A stretch of 23,071 bases of DNA from an uncultured Brachyspira sp. (GCF_949287625.1 NZ_CASEGO010000083.1:1-23071), one strand, 5' to 3'. Counted from the first letter of the stretch, positions 14,299 through 22,493 are shown. The notes: a model not told the origin generated them from the letters alone. Numbers and translations are program-made.

Positions 14299-14874
14299 TT
14301 ATTCTTTAGTATCTTTTTTCTTTTTTTTAGTATTGTCTTTATTTTCTTTTACCAATTTTTCTTTTTCTAAAGGTTTAGTTTTGAATTTTTTGGCAGATTT
14401 TTCTAAGGCATTAGATACTATATCTTCAATTTCATCTTTGTCTTTTTTTAAAGCTATACTGATTTCATTAACTATAAACATATAAGCCTTTTCGTATAAA
14501 CGTTTTTCACTTGCCGATAGTTCTTTTAATTTGTTTCTAGTAAATAAACTTCTAGCTACTTCTATTGTATCTTTAATATCGCCGCTTCTTAATTTTTCTT
14601 CATTTTCCTGATATCTTATTTTCCAGTTATTTTCTATATCATGCGGTTTTGTCTGAAGTATATTAATGAGTTCATCGGCCTCTGCTTTTGAAATTATTTT
14701 ACGTATACGATATTCTTTAACTCTGTTTATAGGGACTTTTAATGTAATATTTTCACTTTCACATTCTAATACATAACATTCTACAAGATTAGAATTCACT
14801 TTACTATCAGATATACCTATAACTTTACATATACCGTACATAGGATATACAACATAAGTATTTAATTTATACAT
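14299..14874 (-). CDS. carD: CarD-family transcriptional regulator
   Basis: 191 residues. The N-terminal ~60 residues (YVVYPMYGICKVIGI, KVPINRV) form the RNA-polymerase-interacting domain shared with the Mfd repair coupling factor. The central helical part (~65-160; RSGDIKDTIEVARSLFTRNKLKELSASEKRLYEKA) is the DNA-contacting CarD/CdnL C-terminal domain. The last 30 residues are a highly basic Lys-rich tail, longer than in the actinobacterial protein. Family members bind the RNA polymerase beta subunit and stabilise open promoter complexes. AAAGG precedes the start; a clear promoter lies 70-95 bp upstream. It precedes the PIN/TRAM gene by 86 bp and is probably cotranscribed with it. Confidence 0.93.
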   Translation of the reverse strand: MYKLNTYVVYPMYGICKVIGISDSKVNSNLVECYVLECESENITLKVPINRVKEYRIRKIISKAEADELINILQTKPHDIENNWKIRYQENEEKLRSGDIKDTIEVARSLFTRNKLKELSASEKRLYEKAYMFIVNEISIALKKDKDEIEDIVSNALEKSAKKFKTKPLEKEKLVKENKDNTKKKKKDTKE

Positions 14875-14942
14875 TATAAGCCTTTTTTTCTTATAAATAA
14901 GTTAATTATTTATTCTCAAAATTTAATAATATACCTCTCACT

Positions 14943-14970
14943 ATTATATATCAATATTTAAAAAAATCAA
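14943..14970 (-). promoter_or_regulatory. carD promoter
   Basis: TTGATT (14965-14970), 16-bp spacer, TATAAT (14943-14948) on the minus strand; transcript start near 14936 and a leader of about 62 bases. Identical hexamers and spacing to the glycan operon promoter. Confidence 0.6.
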
Positions 14971-15195
14971 GCTATGAAAAAAGTGATGCTTTGTTTAAGA
15001 GATATAGTATTGCACGCTTTTTTATTAAAAAACAGGTATTATATATTTTTTATTATGATAGTATTAGAAAAGTATGATAATAATTAAACTAAAAAAGAAA
15101 AATTTTTATTCATATTTACTTATAATTTTTATTATGATAGTCTTTGAATAATCTTTAATGCTTTACTTATTAATTAAAATAAACGAGGGTGTAAC
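14971..15195. other. Intergenic region between carD and the C45 hydrolase
   Basis: With the carD leader this makes a gap of about 320 bases between divergent genes. Besides the carD promoter I see one direct repeat: a 16-base sequence TTTTTATTATGATAGT at 15047-15062 and again at 15126-15141. It could hold -10-like TATGAT elements or an operator for the plus-strand gene, but no -35 is convincing. No RNA gene or open frame is evident. Confidence 0.4.
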
Positions 15196-16182
15196 ATGTA
15201 CCATTCAAGATTTTCAAAAACGCATTATAATGCAGGATTAAAATACGGAAAAATACTTGCAAAAAATAATATAAATCCTTTGGATAAAATAAAAATATCA
15301 GAAGAGAGAAAACATTTCGCTTCTAAATGCATGCCTATATATGAAGATTTTTTCCCAGAGATAATAGAAGAGATAAAAGCAATGGCTGAAGGACTTTCTA
15401 TTGATTATAAAGATATATGTTCATTTTTATTTAGCATATATGCTTTCACATTTGAAAATAAATGTTCTGCTTTTGCTTTTAAAACGGATAAAGATATAAT
15501 ACTTGCAAAAAACAGCGACTTTTTAATAGATATAGAAAAATATTCAGACAGTGTATATTATAATCTTGATAATTCCTACTCTTTTATTGGAAACACTACA
15601 GCATTTATAGAAATGGAAGACGGTATTAATCAAAAATGTTTAAGTATTGCTTTAACTTTTGTATATCCTGTAAAAATTGATTATGGATTTAATGCTGGAA
15701 TGCTAGTACGATATATTTTAGAGAAATGCCGCACTTTAAAAGAGGCTTTATACTTTTTAAAAGAGGTGCCTATATCGTCAGCACAAAATATTATAATAGC
15801 AGACTATGAAGGTAATATTGCTTTAATAGAATCAAACTGTGAAAAAATAGAAATAATAGAAAATGATTATGTATTTACTTCAAATCATTTTACAAGCGAA
15901 AGCATGAAAAAATATAATACAAATATGCATGATGATGTTTACTCTCATGAAAGATACAATACTTTAGAAAAAGCATTTAAATATTATAAATATGACTTTG
16001 ACTTTGCCAAAAATCTCTTATCAGGTAAATACGGATTTTTGTGCCAATATGACAGAAAAAATATGGGAATGGATACCATCTGGTCAGGCATATATTCTAT
16101 TAAAAATAAAACAGCATACAGAGCAGAAGGAAATCCGTCAAGAAAAAAATTTAATGAAGATAAAAGACTTGTATTTGATTAA
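15196..16182 (+). CDS. C45-family peptidase / acyltransferase-like Ntn hydrolase
   Basis: 328 residues. It matches the acyl-coenzyme A:6-aminopenicillanic-acid acyltransferase (PF03417, C45) pattern: ~89 helical residues, then ENKCSAFAFKTD with the expected nucleophile C90, which in active members is exposed by autoproteolysis. ILAKNSDF (102-109) supplies the Asn/Asp motif after the nucleophile, and GFNAGMLVRYILEKC and ISSAQNIIIADYEGNIALIE are also typical. Family members hydrolyse or transfer linear amide bonds. No signal peptide, so cytoplasmic. GAGGGTG precedes ATG 15196. It ends 12 bp before the stop of the convergent TPR gene. The natural amide is unknown; the family includes penicillin acyltransferase, but no such pathway is present here. 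Confidence 0.82.
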   Translation: MYHSRFSKTHYNAGLKYGKILAKNNINPLDKIKISEERKHFASKCMPIYEDFFPEIIEEIKAMAEGLSIDYKDICSFLFSIYAFTFENKCSAFAFKTDKDIILAKNSDFLIDIEKYSDSVYYNLDNSYSFIGNTTAFIEMEDGINQKCLSIALTFVYPVKIDYGFNAGMLVRYILEKCRTLKEALYFLKEVPISSAQNIIIADYEGNIALIESNCEKIEIIENDYVFTSNHFTSESMKKYNTNMHDDVYSHERYNTLEKAFKYYKYDFDFAKNLLSGKYGFLCQYDRKNMGMDTIWSGIYSIKNKTAYRAEGNPSRKKFNEDKRLVFD

Positions 16183-16194
16183 TAGTTTTAATAT

Positions 16195-16659
16195 CTATTT
16201 TTCAATTTTTTCTAAATAATCTTTAGCTTCATTATTGCCTAAATTATCATATAATATTCTTAAAAATGAAACAGCCTCTTCATAATAAGGAATAAATACT
16301 GAACTATTATTATACTGCTTTTCTAATTTTTTTATTGTTTCTATAAGTAATTTTATATAATGAAGTGTTAAATCAAAATGCTTTAATGTAAAACAAATAT
16401 TTATTAATCTTAATATATTATCTGGTATAGCTTCCAAATCAAAACTTTTATTATAATATAATAAAGTATTATCAAAATCTTTTTTGTGTAAAGAGCATTC
16501 TGCTATTTGAGCAAAGCATTTTATATTATCATATTTATCTTTGCTTATATTCAATATAGATAAATAAATATCTTTAGCCTCAGAATAATTTTTATTTTGA
16601 AAAAGTTTATCAGCCTGATGAAACATATCTTTTATATTATCCATATTATCTTTATCCAT
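16195..16659 (-). CDS. Small tetratricopeptide-repeat protein
   Basis: About 154 residues. ADKLFQNKNYSEAKDIYLSIL and AQIAECSLHKKDFDNTLLYYNKSFDL are consecutive helix pairs with the TPR pattern (W/L-G/A-Y-A-F-A-P spacing), followed by two or three weaker helical units. No signal peptide, so probably a cytoplasmic protein-protein interaction module. I chose ATG 16659 because GGGG sits six bases upstream; a TTG four codons earlier (16671) keeps the frame but lacks a ribosome site. It is convergent with the C45 hydrolase. Brachyspira-like genomes carry many TPR proteins; the partner is not identifiable. Confidence 0.7.
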   Translation of the reverse strand: MDKDNMDNIKDMFHQADKLFQNKNYSEAKDIYLSILNISKDKYDNIKCFAQIAECSLHKKDFDNTLLYYNKSFDLEAIPDNILRLINICFTLKHFDLTLHYIKLLIETIKKLEKQYNNSSVFIPYYEEAVSFLRILYDNLGNNEAKDYLEKIEK

Positions 16660-16742
16660 TTTTAACCCCAAAACAATTTTTATATAAATAATTTAATATA
16701 TAAAATTATATCATCTATAAAATAAATATCTAGTTAATATTT

Positions 16743-17168
16743 TCATAAAGTTATTATCAAAGTACCTGCAAGTATAAAAACAGCCCCTATTATAACTTTT
16801 AATGTTAAAGCCTCTTTCAAAAATATTGAAGCTAATATAATTGTAAATACTATAGAGAGTTTATCTATTACAGCTGCTTTATTTACATTTCCAATCTGCA
16901 AAGCTTTAAAATAAAATATCCAAGAAAGACCAGTTGCTATGCCTGAAAGTATTATAAATATTAATGTTTTGCTGTTTATATTTTTTATAGTTTCAATTAC
17001 AGAACCGTTTTTATTTGTATAAAAAACTATAATCCAAGACATTATTAATATTATAATAGTTCTTATTGCCGTTGCCAAATTAGAGTTAATATTAGAAAGC
17101 CCTATTTTTATTAATATGGCAGTAAGTGCGGCAAATATTGAAGAGAGCAATGCAAATAAAATATACAT
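16743..17168 (-). CDS. EamA/DMT-family transporter, single-domain
   Basis: 141 residues with five hydrophobic segments. MYILFALLSSIFAALTAILIKIGL, WIFYFKALQIGNVNKAAVID and FTIILASIFLKEALTLKVIIGAVFILAGTLII carry the EamA features (the FYxALQ.G.......I.K and F..E.LT.....G...I..G patterns). Standard DMT exporters have two such domains; a one-domain protein must work as a dimer or pair. It is complete at both ends, so a short family form rather than a truncation. Substrate unknown; small metabolites are typical. Confidence 0.85.
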   Translation of the reverse strand: MYILFALLSSIFAALTAILIKIGLSNINSNLATAIRTIIILIMSWIIVFYTNKNGSVIETIKNINSKTLIFIILSGIATGLSWIFYFKALQIGNVNKAAVIDKLSIVFTIILASIFLKEALTLKVIIGAVFILAGTLIITL

Positions 17169-17309
17169 AAATAAAAAATCCTTAATTATTCTATATTAAA
17201 AAATATTATAAAAATAGAAATATACTATAATTTTTTATGATTTTTCTTGATTTTTTGCCTAAAATATTATAGCCTATTAGTATGAAAGAAAACTTTGGGG
17301 GCTATTTCT

Positions 17310-17852
17310 ATGAGCAAAAAACTTCCTTTAATTATTCTAACTACTACTATAATTACAGCCTCAGCTGCAGTAATGATATTCAAAAGAAAAAATAATAAAG
17401 GATTGTTTCATATAAAAAGCTATGACGGAAAATTTGATATAGCTTTTTCTAATGAATGGAGATTAAGCAAAGTAAAAAATGAGCTTAATGAAAACTCCAA
17501 TTTAGAAGCAATAAATACTAAAAATGGAATATGCTTTATAATGTTTTCTAAAAGTAAAGAAGAATTAAATAATATTACTTTAGAAGAGTATAATGAAAAT
17601 ATTTTAAATAGCATAAAAGGCGAAAATATAATATCAAGCAAAAGTGTAAAAGCAAATGATAAAGACTTATATATTACAGAATTTGATTCATATTATGAAA
17701 ATGTTTTGGTGCATTATCTGCTTTATACTTTGGATACAGAAAATTATTATCATCAGGTGATGGTTGCTTTAATTAATAATAATATAAAAAATAATCACAG
17801 CAAAAAAATTAAAGATATTAATAATATATTATCTACAATAAGAGAGATATGA
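17310..17852 (+). CDS. Membrane-anchored hypothetical protein
   Basis: 180 residues from ATG 17310, chosen because GGGGG lies eight bases before it; an upstream in-frame TTG at 17295 overlaps that site. Residues ~5-25 (LPLIILTTTIITASAAVMIF) form a single membrane helix followed by KRKNNK, so the rest should face the periplasm (or the protein is secreted). The remainder (KSYDGKFDIAFSNEWRLSK ... LEEYNENILNSIKGENI) resembles the general PsbP/Mog1-like pattern of small exported beta proteins, but I do not recognise the family with confidence. It overlaps the next gene by 4 bp, so the two are coexpressed. Confidence 0.7.
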   Translation: MSKKLPLIILTTTIITASAAVMIFKRKNNKGLFHIKSYDGKFDIAFSNEWRLSKVKNELNENSNLEAINTKNGICFIMFSKSKEELNNITLEEYNENILNSIKGENIISSKSVKANDKDLYITEFDSYYENVLVHYLLYTLDTENYYHQVMVALINNNIKNNHSKKIKDINNILSTIREI

Positions 17853-18271
17853 AACAGTTTATAATAGTATTTTTTTTGATAATCAATACAGTTCTTTTAG
17901 CAGAACAAAAGATATTCGTATCTACAAAGTTAAAAGGAAGCGATTTAAGAAAAGAAATACTTAAATGGGTAAAACAAGAGGCACAAAATAATAAATTCAG
18001 CAGCTATGATAACGGGCTTGTATATTTGTTTTTCGTATCAAACAATATAATAGATAATAGCTCCTTATGTTTTGATATAAGTTTTCATTTGGAATACGAC
18101 AAGTTTATAGTAAACTTTTCAAATACTAAATTATTAGACAATACCACAGGAGATACCAAAGATTTAAAATTCAGCATTTGGTCTACTCTCACAAACAGCG
18201 GCTGGTTCAAAGAATATAATGATACTATAAGCATGATAATAGATGAACTGGAAAATATCGTAAATAATTAA
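17849..18271 (+). CDS. Small exported hypothetical protein
   Basis: 140 residues with a clear signal peptide (MKQFIIVFFLIINTVLLAEQ, cleavage probably after A18). The mature ~120 residues (STKLKGSDLRKEILKWVKQE, YLFFVSNNIID, FKEYNDTISMIIDELENI) contain mixed strands and helices without motifs I recognise. The ATG lies within the stop region of the preceding gene (4-bp overlap), and the last four bases overlap the stop of the convergent VIT1/CCC1 gene. Probably a periplasmic partner of the membrane-anchored neighbour. Confidence 0.68.
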   Translation: MKQFIIVFFLIINTVLLAEQKIFVSTKLKGSDLRKEILKWVKQEAQNNKFSSYDNGLVYLFFVSNNIIDNSSLCFDISFHLEYDKFIVNFSNTKLLDNTTGDTKDLKFSIWSTLTNSGWFKEYNDTISMIIDELENIVNN

Positions 18272-19149
18272 ATATCAATTCCTAAAAACTGCTTAACTAA
18301 AAGTCCAACCAAAAAACTAATTCCAGCAACAGTTAAACTAATTCCAGCCATCTCTAAAAATCTTTTCTTAAAAGGCAGACTCTTAGCAACTGATATATAG
18401 TATGTGAAGAAAAATATTATAAATACTACTACACAAAGCATAGTAATTAATGCATACAAATAATGATTATTGGGGTATATTAGATAAGGCAGTATAAGAA
18501 GAGTAACAGTTATCAAATACATTATTCCAGTATATGATGAAGACTTAAAAGCATTTTTATCTCCGTCAGCTTTGGCAGATAAATACTCTGATGATGCCAT
18601 AGAAAGTGTAGCTGATATCCCAGTAATAATTCCAGATAAAGCTACGAGTCTGTTATTTTGCAATGCGAAACTAAGACCTGCTAATGTTCCGCTTATCTCT
18701 ACTAATGCATCGCTTAATCCCAAAACCATAGAACCTACATATTTAAGTCTCTCTTCGTCTAAAATATCAATGAGACTTTTTTCATGCTCATCTTCTTCAA
18801 AGGCTATTTTTTTGGCATCAGGAACTTCTTCTACTATCTTTGAATATATATACTCAGCGTCTTTTTCTCCGCCTTCCATAATCTTAATAACAAAAGTATA
18901 TCCGAATATAAAACTTAATATAAAAAATTTTAATACTTTAAACTTATTAGGCTTTAATTTTTTATTTGTGTATTTCTCTAAGATCTTTGAATGAGCATAT
19001 TCTTCTTTTGCTATTCTGATAAGTACATTTTTATCATCTTCTTTCTTTACAAACTTTGCTAAATTTAAATATACGGCATGCTCTGTAACTTCATTTTGCT
19101 GCATTTCAAGTAAAAGTTTTAATGTTTCTTTTGAAATATTTTTTTCCAT
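18268..19149 (-). CDS. VIT1/CCC1-family iron/manganese transporter with N-terminal ferritin-like domain
   Basis: 293 residues. The N-terminal ~130 residues are a rubrerythrin/ferritin-like helical domain (EMQQNEVTEHAVYLNLAKF, RIAKEEYAHSKILEKY, FEEDEHEKSLIDIL) with the Glu and ExxH residues of a di-iron site. The C-terminal half is a VIT1/CCC1 membrane domain of five helices (GLSDALVEISGTLAGLSFAL, GIITGISATLSMASSEYLSAKAD, the family signature). The arrangement matches MbfA-like proteins that export iron from the cytoplasm. It lies in the same series as rubrerythrin, consistent with iron and peroxide control in an anaerobe. AGGAAT precedes the start. Confidence 0.88.
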   Translation of the reverse strand: MEKNISKETLKLLLEMQQNEVTEHAVYLNLAKFVKKEDDKNVLIRIAKEEYAHSKILEKYTNKKLKPNKFKVLKFFILSFIFGYTFVIKIMEGGEKDAEYIYSKIVEEVPDAKKIAFEEDEHEKSLIDILDEERLKYVGSMVLGLSDALVEISGTLAGLSFALQNNRLVALSGIITGISATLSMASSEYLSAKADGDKNAFKSSSYTGIMYLITVTLLILPYLIYPNNHYLYALITMLCVVVFIIFFFTYYISVAKSLPFKKRFLEMAGISLTVAGISFLVGLLVKQFLGIDI

Positions 19150-19228
19150 AGGTAATATTCCTAATGCATAATAATTATAAATATTACTATAAAAATAAAT
19201 TAATTTCCAGCATAATAATTATTTATTT

Positions 19229-19909
19229 TTATTTAAAAAAATTACTTTTTATATAGTCTCTTACTTCTATTAAATCATTAAATTTTTTGTACGATAATTC
19301 TTTTTCATCTTTTTCTGATAATAAAAGCAAATCTGGTATATATAACCTTTTTTCTATAAAAGCATTTTTAGCAGATAATAAACCATTTTTAGAATCTTCT
19401 AATATTATTACATTATTTTTATCAAAATTAAAATAACCGCATACATTATTATACAAGTCCGGATAAGGCTTTGGGTTATCAGTTTCATCTCCGCATAATA
19501 TATAATCAAATTCTTTTTTTAAATTAGTTTTATCTAAATATAAATCAACTTTTTTTCTTATGCTTGAACTTGCTATAGCTTTTTTTATTTTTTTATCGTT
19601 TAGAAAATTAATAAGTTCAGAAGCCCCTTTTTTTATATTTATACCATTTTCTCTTACTATATTAAATGCCTCTTCAATTTGATTATTTATAATGTCATAA
19701 AATGTTTTTTCATCTATTTTTGATATTTCCATCATTGTATTTTTTATAGAAGTTTCATTTGAGCCTAATATCTTGGTAAAAAAAAGTTTTTCAACATCAA
19801 TATCAATATTATAATTTTTAAAAGTTTTTTTCCAAGCCGCCAAACTTATGGTTTCAGTATCGAGTAAAAGTCCGTCCATATCGAATATTACTAAATCTAA
19901 TTTATTCAT
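19229..19909 (-). CDS. HAD-superfamily hydrolase, beta-phosphoglucomutase-like
   Basis: 226 residues. IFDMDGLLLDTE (8-19) gives the nucleophile D10 and acid D12 of HAD phosphatases. ASSSIRKK (near 114) is motif II, and KPYPDLY followed by VIILEDSKNGLLSAKNAF contains motif III/IV acids. The inserted helical cap between motifs I and II (about 20-85) is of the C1 type seen in beta-phosphoglucomutases and 2-deoxyglucose-6-phosphatases. Cytoplasmic. It starts 62 bp after the alcohol dehydrogenase stop. A TATAAT-like sequence lies just upstream but no -35 is clear. Substrate unknown. Confidence 0.88.
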   Translation of the reverse strand: MNKLDLVIFDMDGLLLDTETISLAAWKKTFKNYNIDIDVEKLFFTKILGSNETSIKNTMMEISKIDEKTFYDIINNQIEEAFNIVRENGINIKKGASELINFLNDKKIKKAIASSSIRKKVDLYLDKTNLKKEFDYILCGDETDNPKPYPDLYNNVCGYFNFDKNNVIILEDSKNGLLSAKNAFIEKRLYIPDLLLLSEKDEKELSYKKFNDLIEVRDYIKSNFFK

Positions 19910-19971
19910 ACTTTATTATATACCCCTAATTTTTTAATTTATTGCTTAATAATATAAACTCATAATAAATT

Positions 19972-21144
19972 TCAAACATTGCTCATCTTAAATATATTAT
20001 AAACATCATCTCTTTTGAATTTCACAAAATAATTAAAATCTCCTCCAAGCATACATTTATCAGTAAGTTTATTTAATACTTCATCATTTTGAATGCCTAT
20101 TCCAAGTTCGCTGAAATTAACAGGCATATTTATCTCTTTAAAATATTCTATAGTTTTTTCTATTCCTTTTATGCATGTATCATCATCTATATTCCAAACA
20201 TTTTTTGAATATTGTATAAATCTTTTTTCAGCATATTCATCTTTATAGCAATACTTTGTCCAAGAGCCCCATATACTTGTGAGACTTGCCCCATGAGCTG
20301 TATCAAACTCTGCCCCTATCTCATCAGCAAATCTATGAGTTATAAAATCAAATTTATTTCCAAGCCCTGTAAGTCCGTTATGTGATAAACTGCCAAGCCG
20401 CATAAGTTCGCTCATAGCATCATAATTGTTTTTATCTTTCATTGCTATAGAGCCGTTTTTTATTGTAGTTCTTAATATAGCCTCTGCTATTGCATCAGTA
20501 GTTTCATTTATACTTTCACTATATCCGAAATATCTGTCAAGAGTATGCATCATCATATCAGCTATACCGCATGCTATTTGATAGTAAGGTAAAGTCATAG
20601 TAAGATAAGGATTCATTACGGCAAATAAAGGTCTGTTAAAATCTGAATGAAGTATTCTTTTCTCTCCAAGCGATTTGTTGGTAAGTACAGCTGCATCGCT
20701 CATCTCGCTTCCTGAGGCAGATATTGTAAGTATGCATCCTATAGGAATACTTTTTAATACTGTTTGTTTATTAGTAAAAAAATCCCATATATATGTTTCT
20801 TTATTGGCTGCAGCATGTGCTATCGCTTTTGCTGTGTCTATTACACTTCCTCCTCCTATAGCAAGTATAAAATCAGCATTAAAATCTATTGCCTCTTTTA
20901 TACCTTCTTCAGCATGCTCTAATGAAGGATTAGCCCTTACCCCTCCGAATGATAAATATTCTATATTTTCATCTTTTAATAATTTTTCTGTTTTCTCTAA
21001 TAAACCGCTTTCTTTTACACTTCCTGAGCCGTACACTATAAATACTTTCTTAGAACCCAATTTTTTTATTTCTTTACATATGTTTTTTTCAGAGTCTTTT
21101 CCAAATATTATTTTTGTAGTATTATTAAATACAAAATCCTGCAT
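19972..21144 (-). CDS. Iron-dependent alcohol dehydrogenase (butanol dehydrogenase/YqhD type)
   Basis: 390 residues, the family's usual length. IGGGSVIDTAKAIAH (96-110) binds the nucleotide phosphates. D196 and H200 (GIADMMMHTLDRYF), H270 (FDFITHRFADE) and H284 (FDTAHGASL) are the four metal ligands of group III dehydrogenases. FNNTTKIIFGKDS at the N-terminus and the ANPSLEHAEEGI segment are typical of BdhA/YqhD. It reduces aldehydes to alcohols with NAD(P)H during fermentation, regenerating the cofactor. AGGAG precedes ATG 21144. Located 55 bp after rubrerythrin on the same strand. Confidence 0.93.
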   Translation of the reverse strand: MQDFVFNNTTKIIFGKDSEKNICKEIKKLGSKKVFIVYGSGSVKESGLLEKTEKLLKDENIEYLSFGGVRANPSLEHAEEGIKEAIDFNADFILAIGGGSVIDTAKAIAHAAANKETYIWDFFTNKQTVLKSIPIGCILTISASGSEMSDAAVLTNKSLGEKRILHSDFNRPLFAVMNPYLTMTLPYYQIACGIADMMMHTLDRYFGYSESINETTDAIAEAILRTTIKNGSIAMKDKNNYDAMSELMRLGSLSHNGLTGLGNKFDFITHRFADEIGAEFDTAHGASLTSIWGSWTKYCYKDEYAEKRFIQYSKNVWNIDDDTCIKGIEKTIEYFKEINMPVNFSELGIGIQNDEVLNKLTDKCMLGGDFNYFVKFKRDDVYNIFKMSNV

Positions 21145-21199
21145 AATATAAACTCCTATTTTTGGGTATGCATTTTATAGTATATATGATGATTGAATA

Positions 21200-21691
21200 T
21201 CATTTATTAATTTTACGGTTCTTACATACAGGGCATATATCTGGGTTATCGTTTTCCAAATCAATATAACCGCATATATTACACTGCCAATTTTTTATAT
21301 CAAATGTTTTATCTTCTAAGAAACTTTGAAACTGCTTTTTATGTCCGTCTTCTATTCTCGCTACATTCATAAAAGCCATAGCCAAATCATCAAAACCTTC
21401 CTCCTGTGCAGTTTTGGCATATGATAAATACATGTCTATAGATTCATAGTTTTCATTTGTTATAGATTCTTTTAAATTATCTTCAGTAGAAGGTATGCCA
21501 TGAAAGTTTTCAAACCATATCTTTGCATGTTCCTGTTCATTTCTAGCAGCCCTTTCATACATTAAAGCCACATCTTCTTTTCCCTCTTCTCTAGCCTTCT
21601 CAGCATAGAACATATATCTGCATCTAGCCATAGCCTCACCTATGAATGCATTTCTCAAATTAACCTCTGTTTTAGATCCTTTTAATTTCAT
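21200..21691 (-). CDS. rbr: Rubrerythrin
   Basis: About 163 residues from ATG 21691. I prefer this start because GGGGG lies five bases before it; an in-frame ATG at 21703 has no ribosome site and would itself encode that G-run. An N-terminal four-helix di-iron domain (AFIGEAMARCRYMFYAEKA, RNEQEHAKIWFE, RIEDGHKKQFQSF) is followed by a rubredoxin-like Fe(Cys)4 domain (CNICGY and CPVCKNRK). It reduces hydrogen peroxide in anaerobes using electrons from rubredoxin or NADH-dependent partners. It fits the nearby iron transporter and the anaerobic lifestyle. Confidence 0.95.
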   Translation of the reverse strand: MKLKGSKTEVNLRNAFIGEAMARCRYMFYAEKAREEGKEDVALMYERAARNEQEHAKIWFENFHGIPSTEDNLKESITNENYESIDMYLSYAKTAQEEGFDDLAMAFMNVARIEDGHKKQFQSFLEDKTFDIKNWQCNICGYIDLENDNPDICPVCKNRKINK

Positions 21692-21727
21692 ACGAGCCCC
21701 CATTATCGATAATTTTTATTAATAAAT

Positions 21728-21733
21728 ATTATA
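21728..21733 (-). promoter_or_regulatory. Rubrerythrin -10 element
   Basis: Perfect TATAAT on the minus strand about 40 bp upstream of the chosen start. The hexamer 17 bp further upstream (TAGATT) matches the -35 consensus at only 3 of 6 positions, so an activator may be needed. Confidence 0.35.
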
Positions 21734-21810
21734 TACTAATTACTATAAAAAATCTATATCTATAATTTGAATTTATATTAAATATAACAAATAATGAAAA
21801 TAAGGACAAT

Positions 21811-21851
21811 AAAAAAACAAGAGCTATAAATATAATTTAAGCCCTTGTTTT
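21811..21851 (-). terminator. ribH terminator
   Basis: On the minus strand AAAACAAGGGC pairs with GCTCTTGTTTT across a 15-17-base loop with one G-U pair, and a run of seven T follows. It lies about 30 bp after the ribH stop and separates ribH from rubrerythrin. Confidence 0.8.
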
Positions 21852-21879
21852 AATGATATAGTATATTACTAAGATTATA

Positions 21880-22350
21880 TTATTTTTCTATTTCTCTGAT
21901 TAGGTTTACCATTTCAATAGCACCCATAGCAGAATCGAAACCTTTGTTTCCAGCTTTAGTACCAGCTCTTTCAATAGCCTGCTCAATGTTTTCAGTAGTT
22001 AAAACTCCGAACATTACAGGAACATCGGAATTAAGCGAAACATTAGCAATACCTTTAGATACTTCAGCACAAACATAATCATAATGAGTAGTAGAGCCTC
22101 TTATAACAGCACCAAGGCATATAACAGCGTCATATTTTTTGGATTTAGCCATTTTAGAAGCTATTAGAGGTATTTCAAAAGCACCTGGTACCCAAGCTAC
22201 AGAAATATCATCGTCTTTAATATTATGACGGGATAAAGCGTCCAAAGCACCGCCCAAAAGTTTGGAAACAATAAATTCATTGAATCTGGCACATACTATA
22301 CCAATTTTAATTGGTTTTTCACTAACGAGTTTTCCTTCAAAAGTTTTCAT
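21880..22350 (-). CDS. ribH: 6,7-dimethyl-8-ribityllumazine synthase
   Basis: 156 residues, the standard length. It condenses 5-amino-6-ribitylamino-uracil with dihydroxybutanone phosphate to lumazine, the precursor of riboflavin. IVCARFNEF (19-27), WVPGAFEIPL (53-62) and CLGAVIRGSTTHYDYV (78-93) form the active site, with catalytic H89. The enzyme usually builds 60-mer or pentamer shells in the cytoplasm. Only ribH is present here, with no other rib gene and no visible FMN riboswitch upstream. AAAGGA precedes ATG 22350. Confidence 0.97.
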   Translation of the reverse strand: MKTFEGKLVSEKPIKIGIVCARFNEFIVSKLLGGALDALSRHNIKDDDISVAWVPGAFEIPLIASKMAKSKKYDAVICLGAVIRGSTTHYDYVCAEVSKGIANVSLNSDVPVMFGVLTTENIEQAIERAGTKAGNKGFDSAMGAIEMVNLIREIEK

Positions 22351-22396
22351 CTTAACTATCCTTTATTATTGTTATTATTAGGTCTTAATATTTTTA

Positions 22397-22453
22397 TTGG
22401 GGTTTTACCCCAAACCCCAGTTCTTTTGGTGACCCAAAGAACCAAAAGGACTG
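22397..22453. repeat. GC-rich double foldback
   Basis: Two adjacent inverted repeats in otherwise AT-rich DNA: TTGGGG/CCCCAA (22397-22402, 22408-22413, loop 5) and a 13-base stem 22418-22430 / 22441-22453 with one G-T pair and a 10-base loop. A T-run (TTTTTATATTT) follows on the plus strand. A second CCCC (22415-22418) can compete for pairing with GGGG. It looks like a dispersed REP-like element or a terminator. It lies between ribH and the candidate RNA. Confidence 0.6.
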
Positions 22454-22465
22454 CAGTTTTTATAT

Positions 22466-22493
22466 TTGACTTTTCTTCATAAAACTTAATAAT
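22466..22493 (+). promoter_or_regulatory. Candidate plus-strand promoter
   Basis: TTGACT (22466-22471), 16-bp spacer, AATAAT (22488-22493). Each hexamer matches the consensus at 5 of 6. Transcription would start near 22500 and run into the structured segment ending at 22663. Both flanking genes lie on the minus strand. Confidence 0.4.

Noticed and set aside
16743..17168. EamA gene as a truncated pseudogene
   Set aside because: Start, stop and one whole EamA domain are intact, and single-domain members are known.
20675..21151. Plus-strand open frame of 158 codons opposite the alcohol dehydrogenase
   Set aside because: The dehydrogenase motifs and metal ligands are intact on the other strand. 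The opposite frame has no recognisable features.
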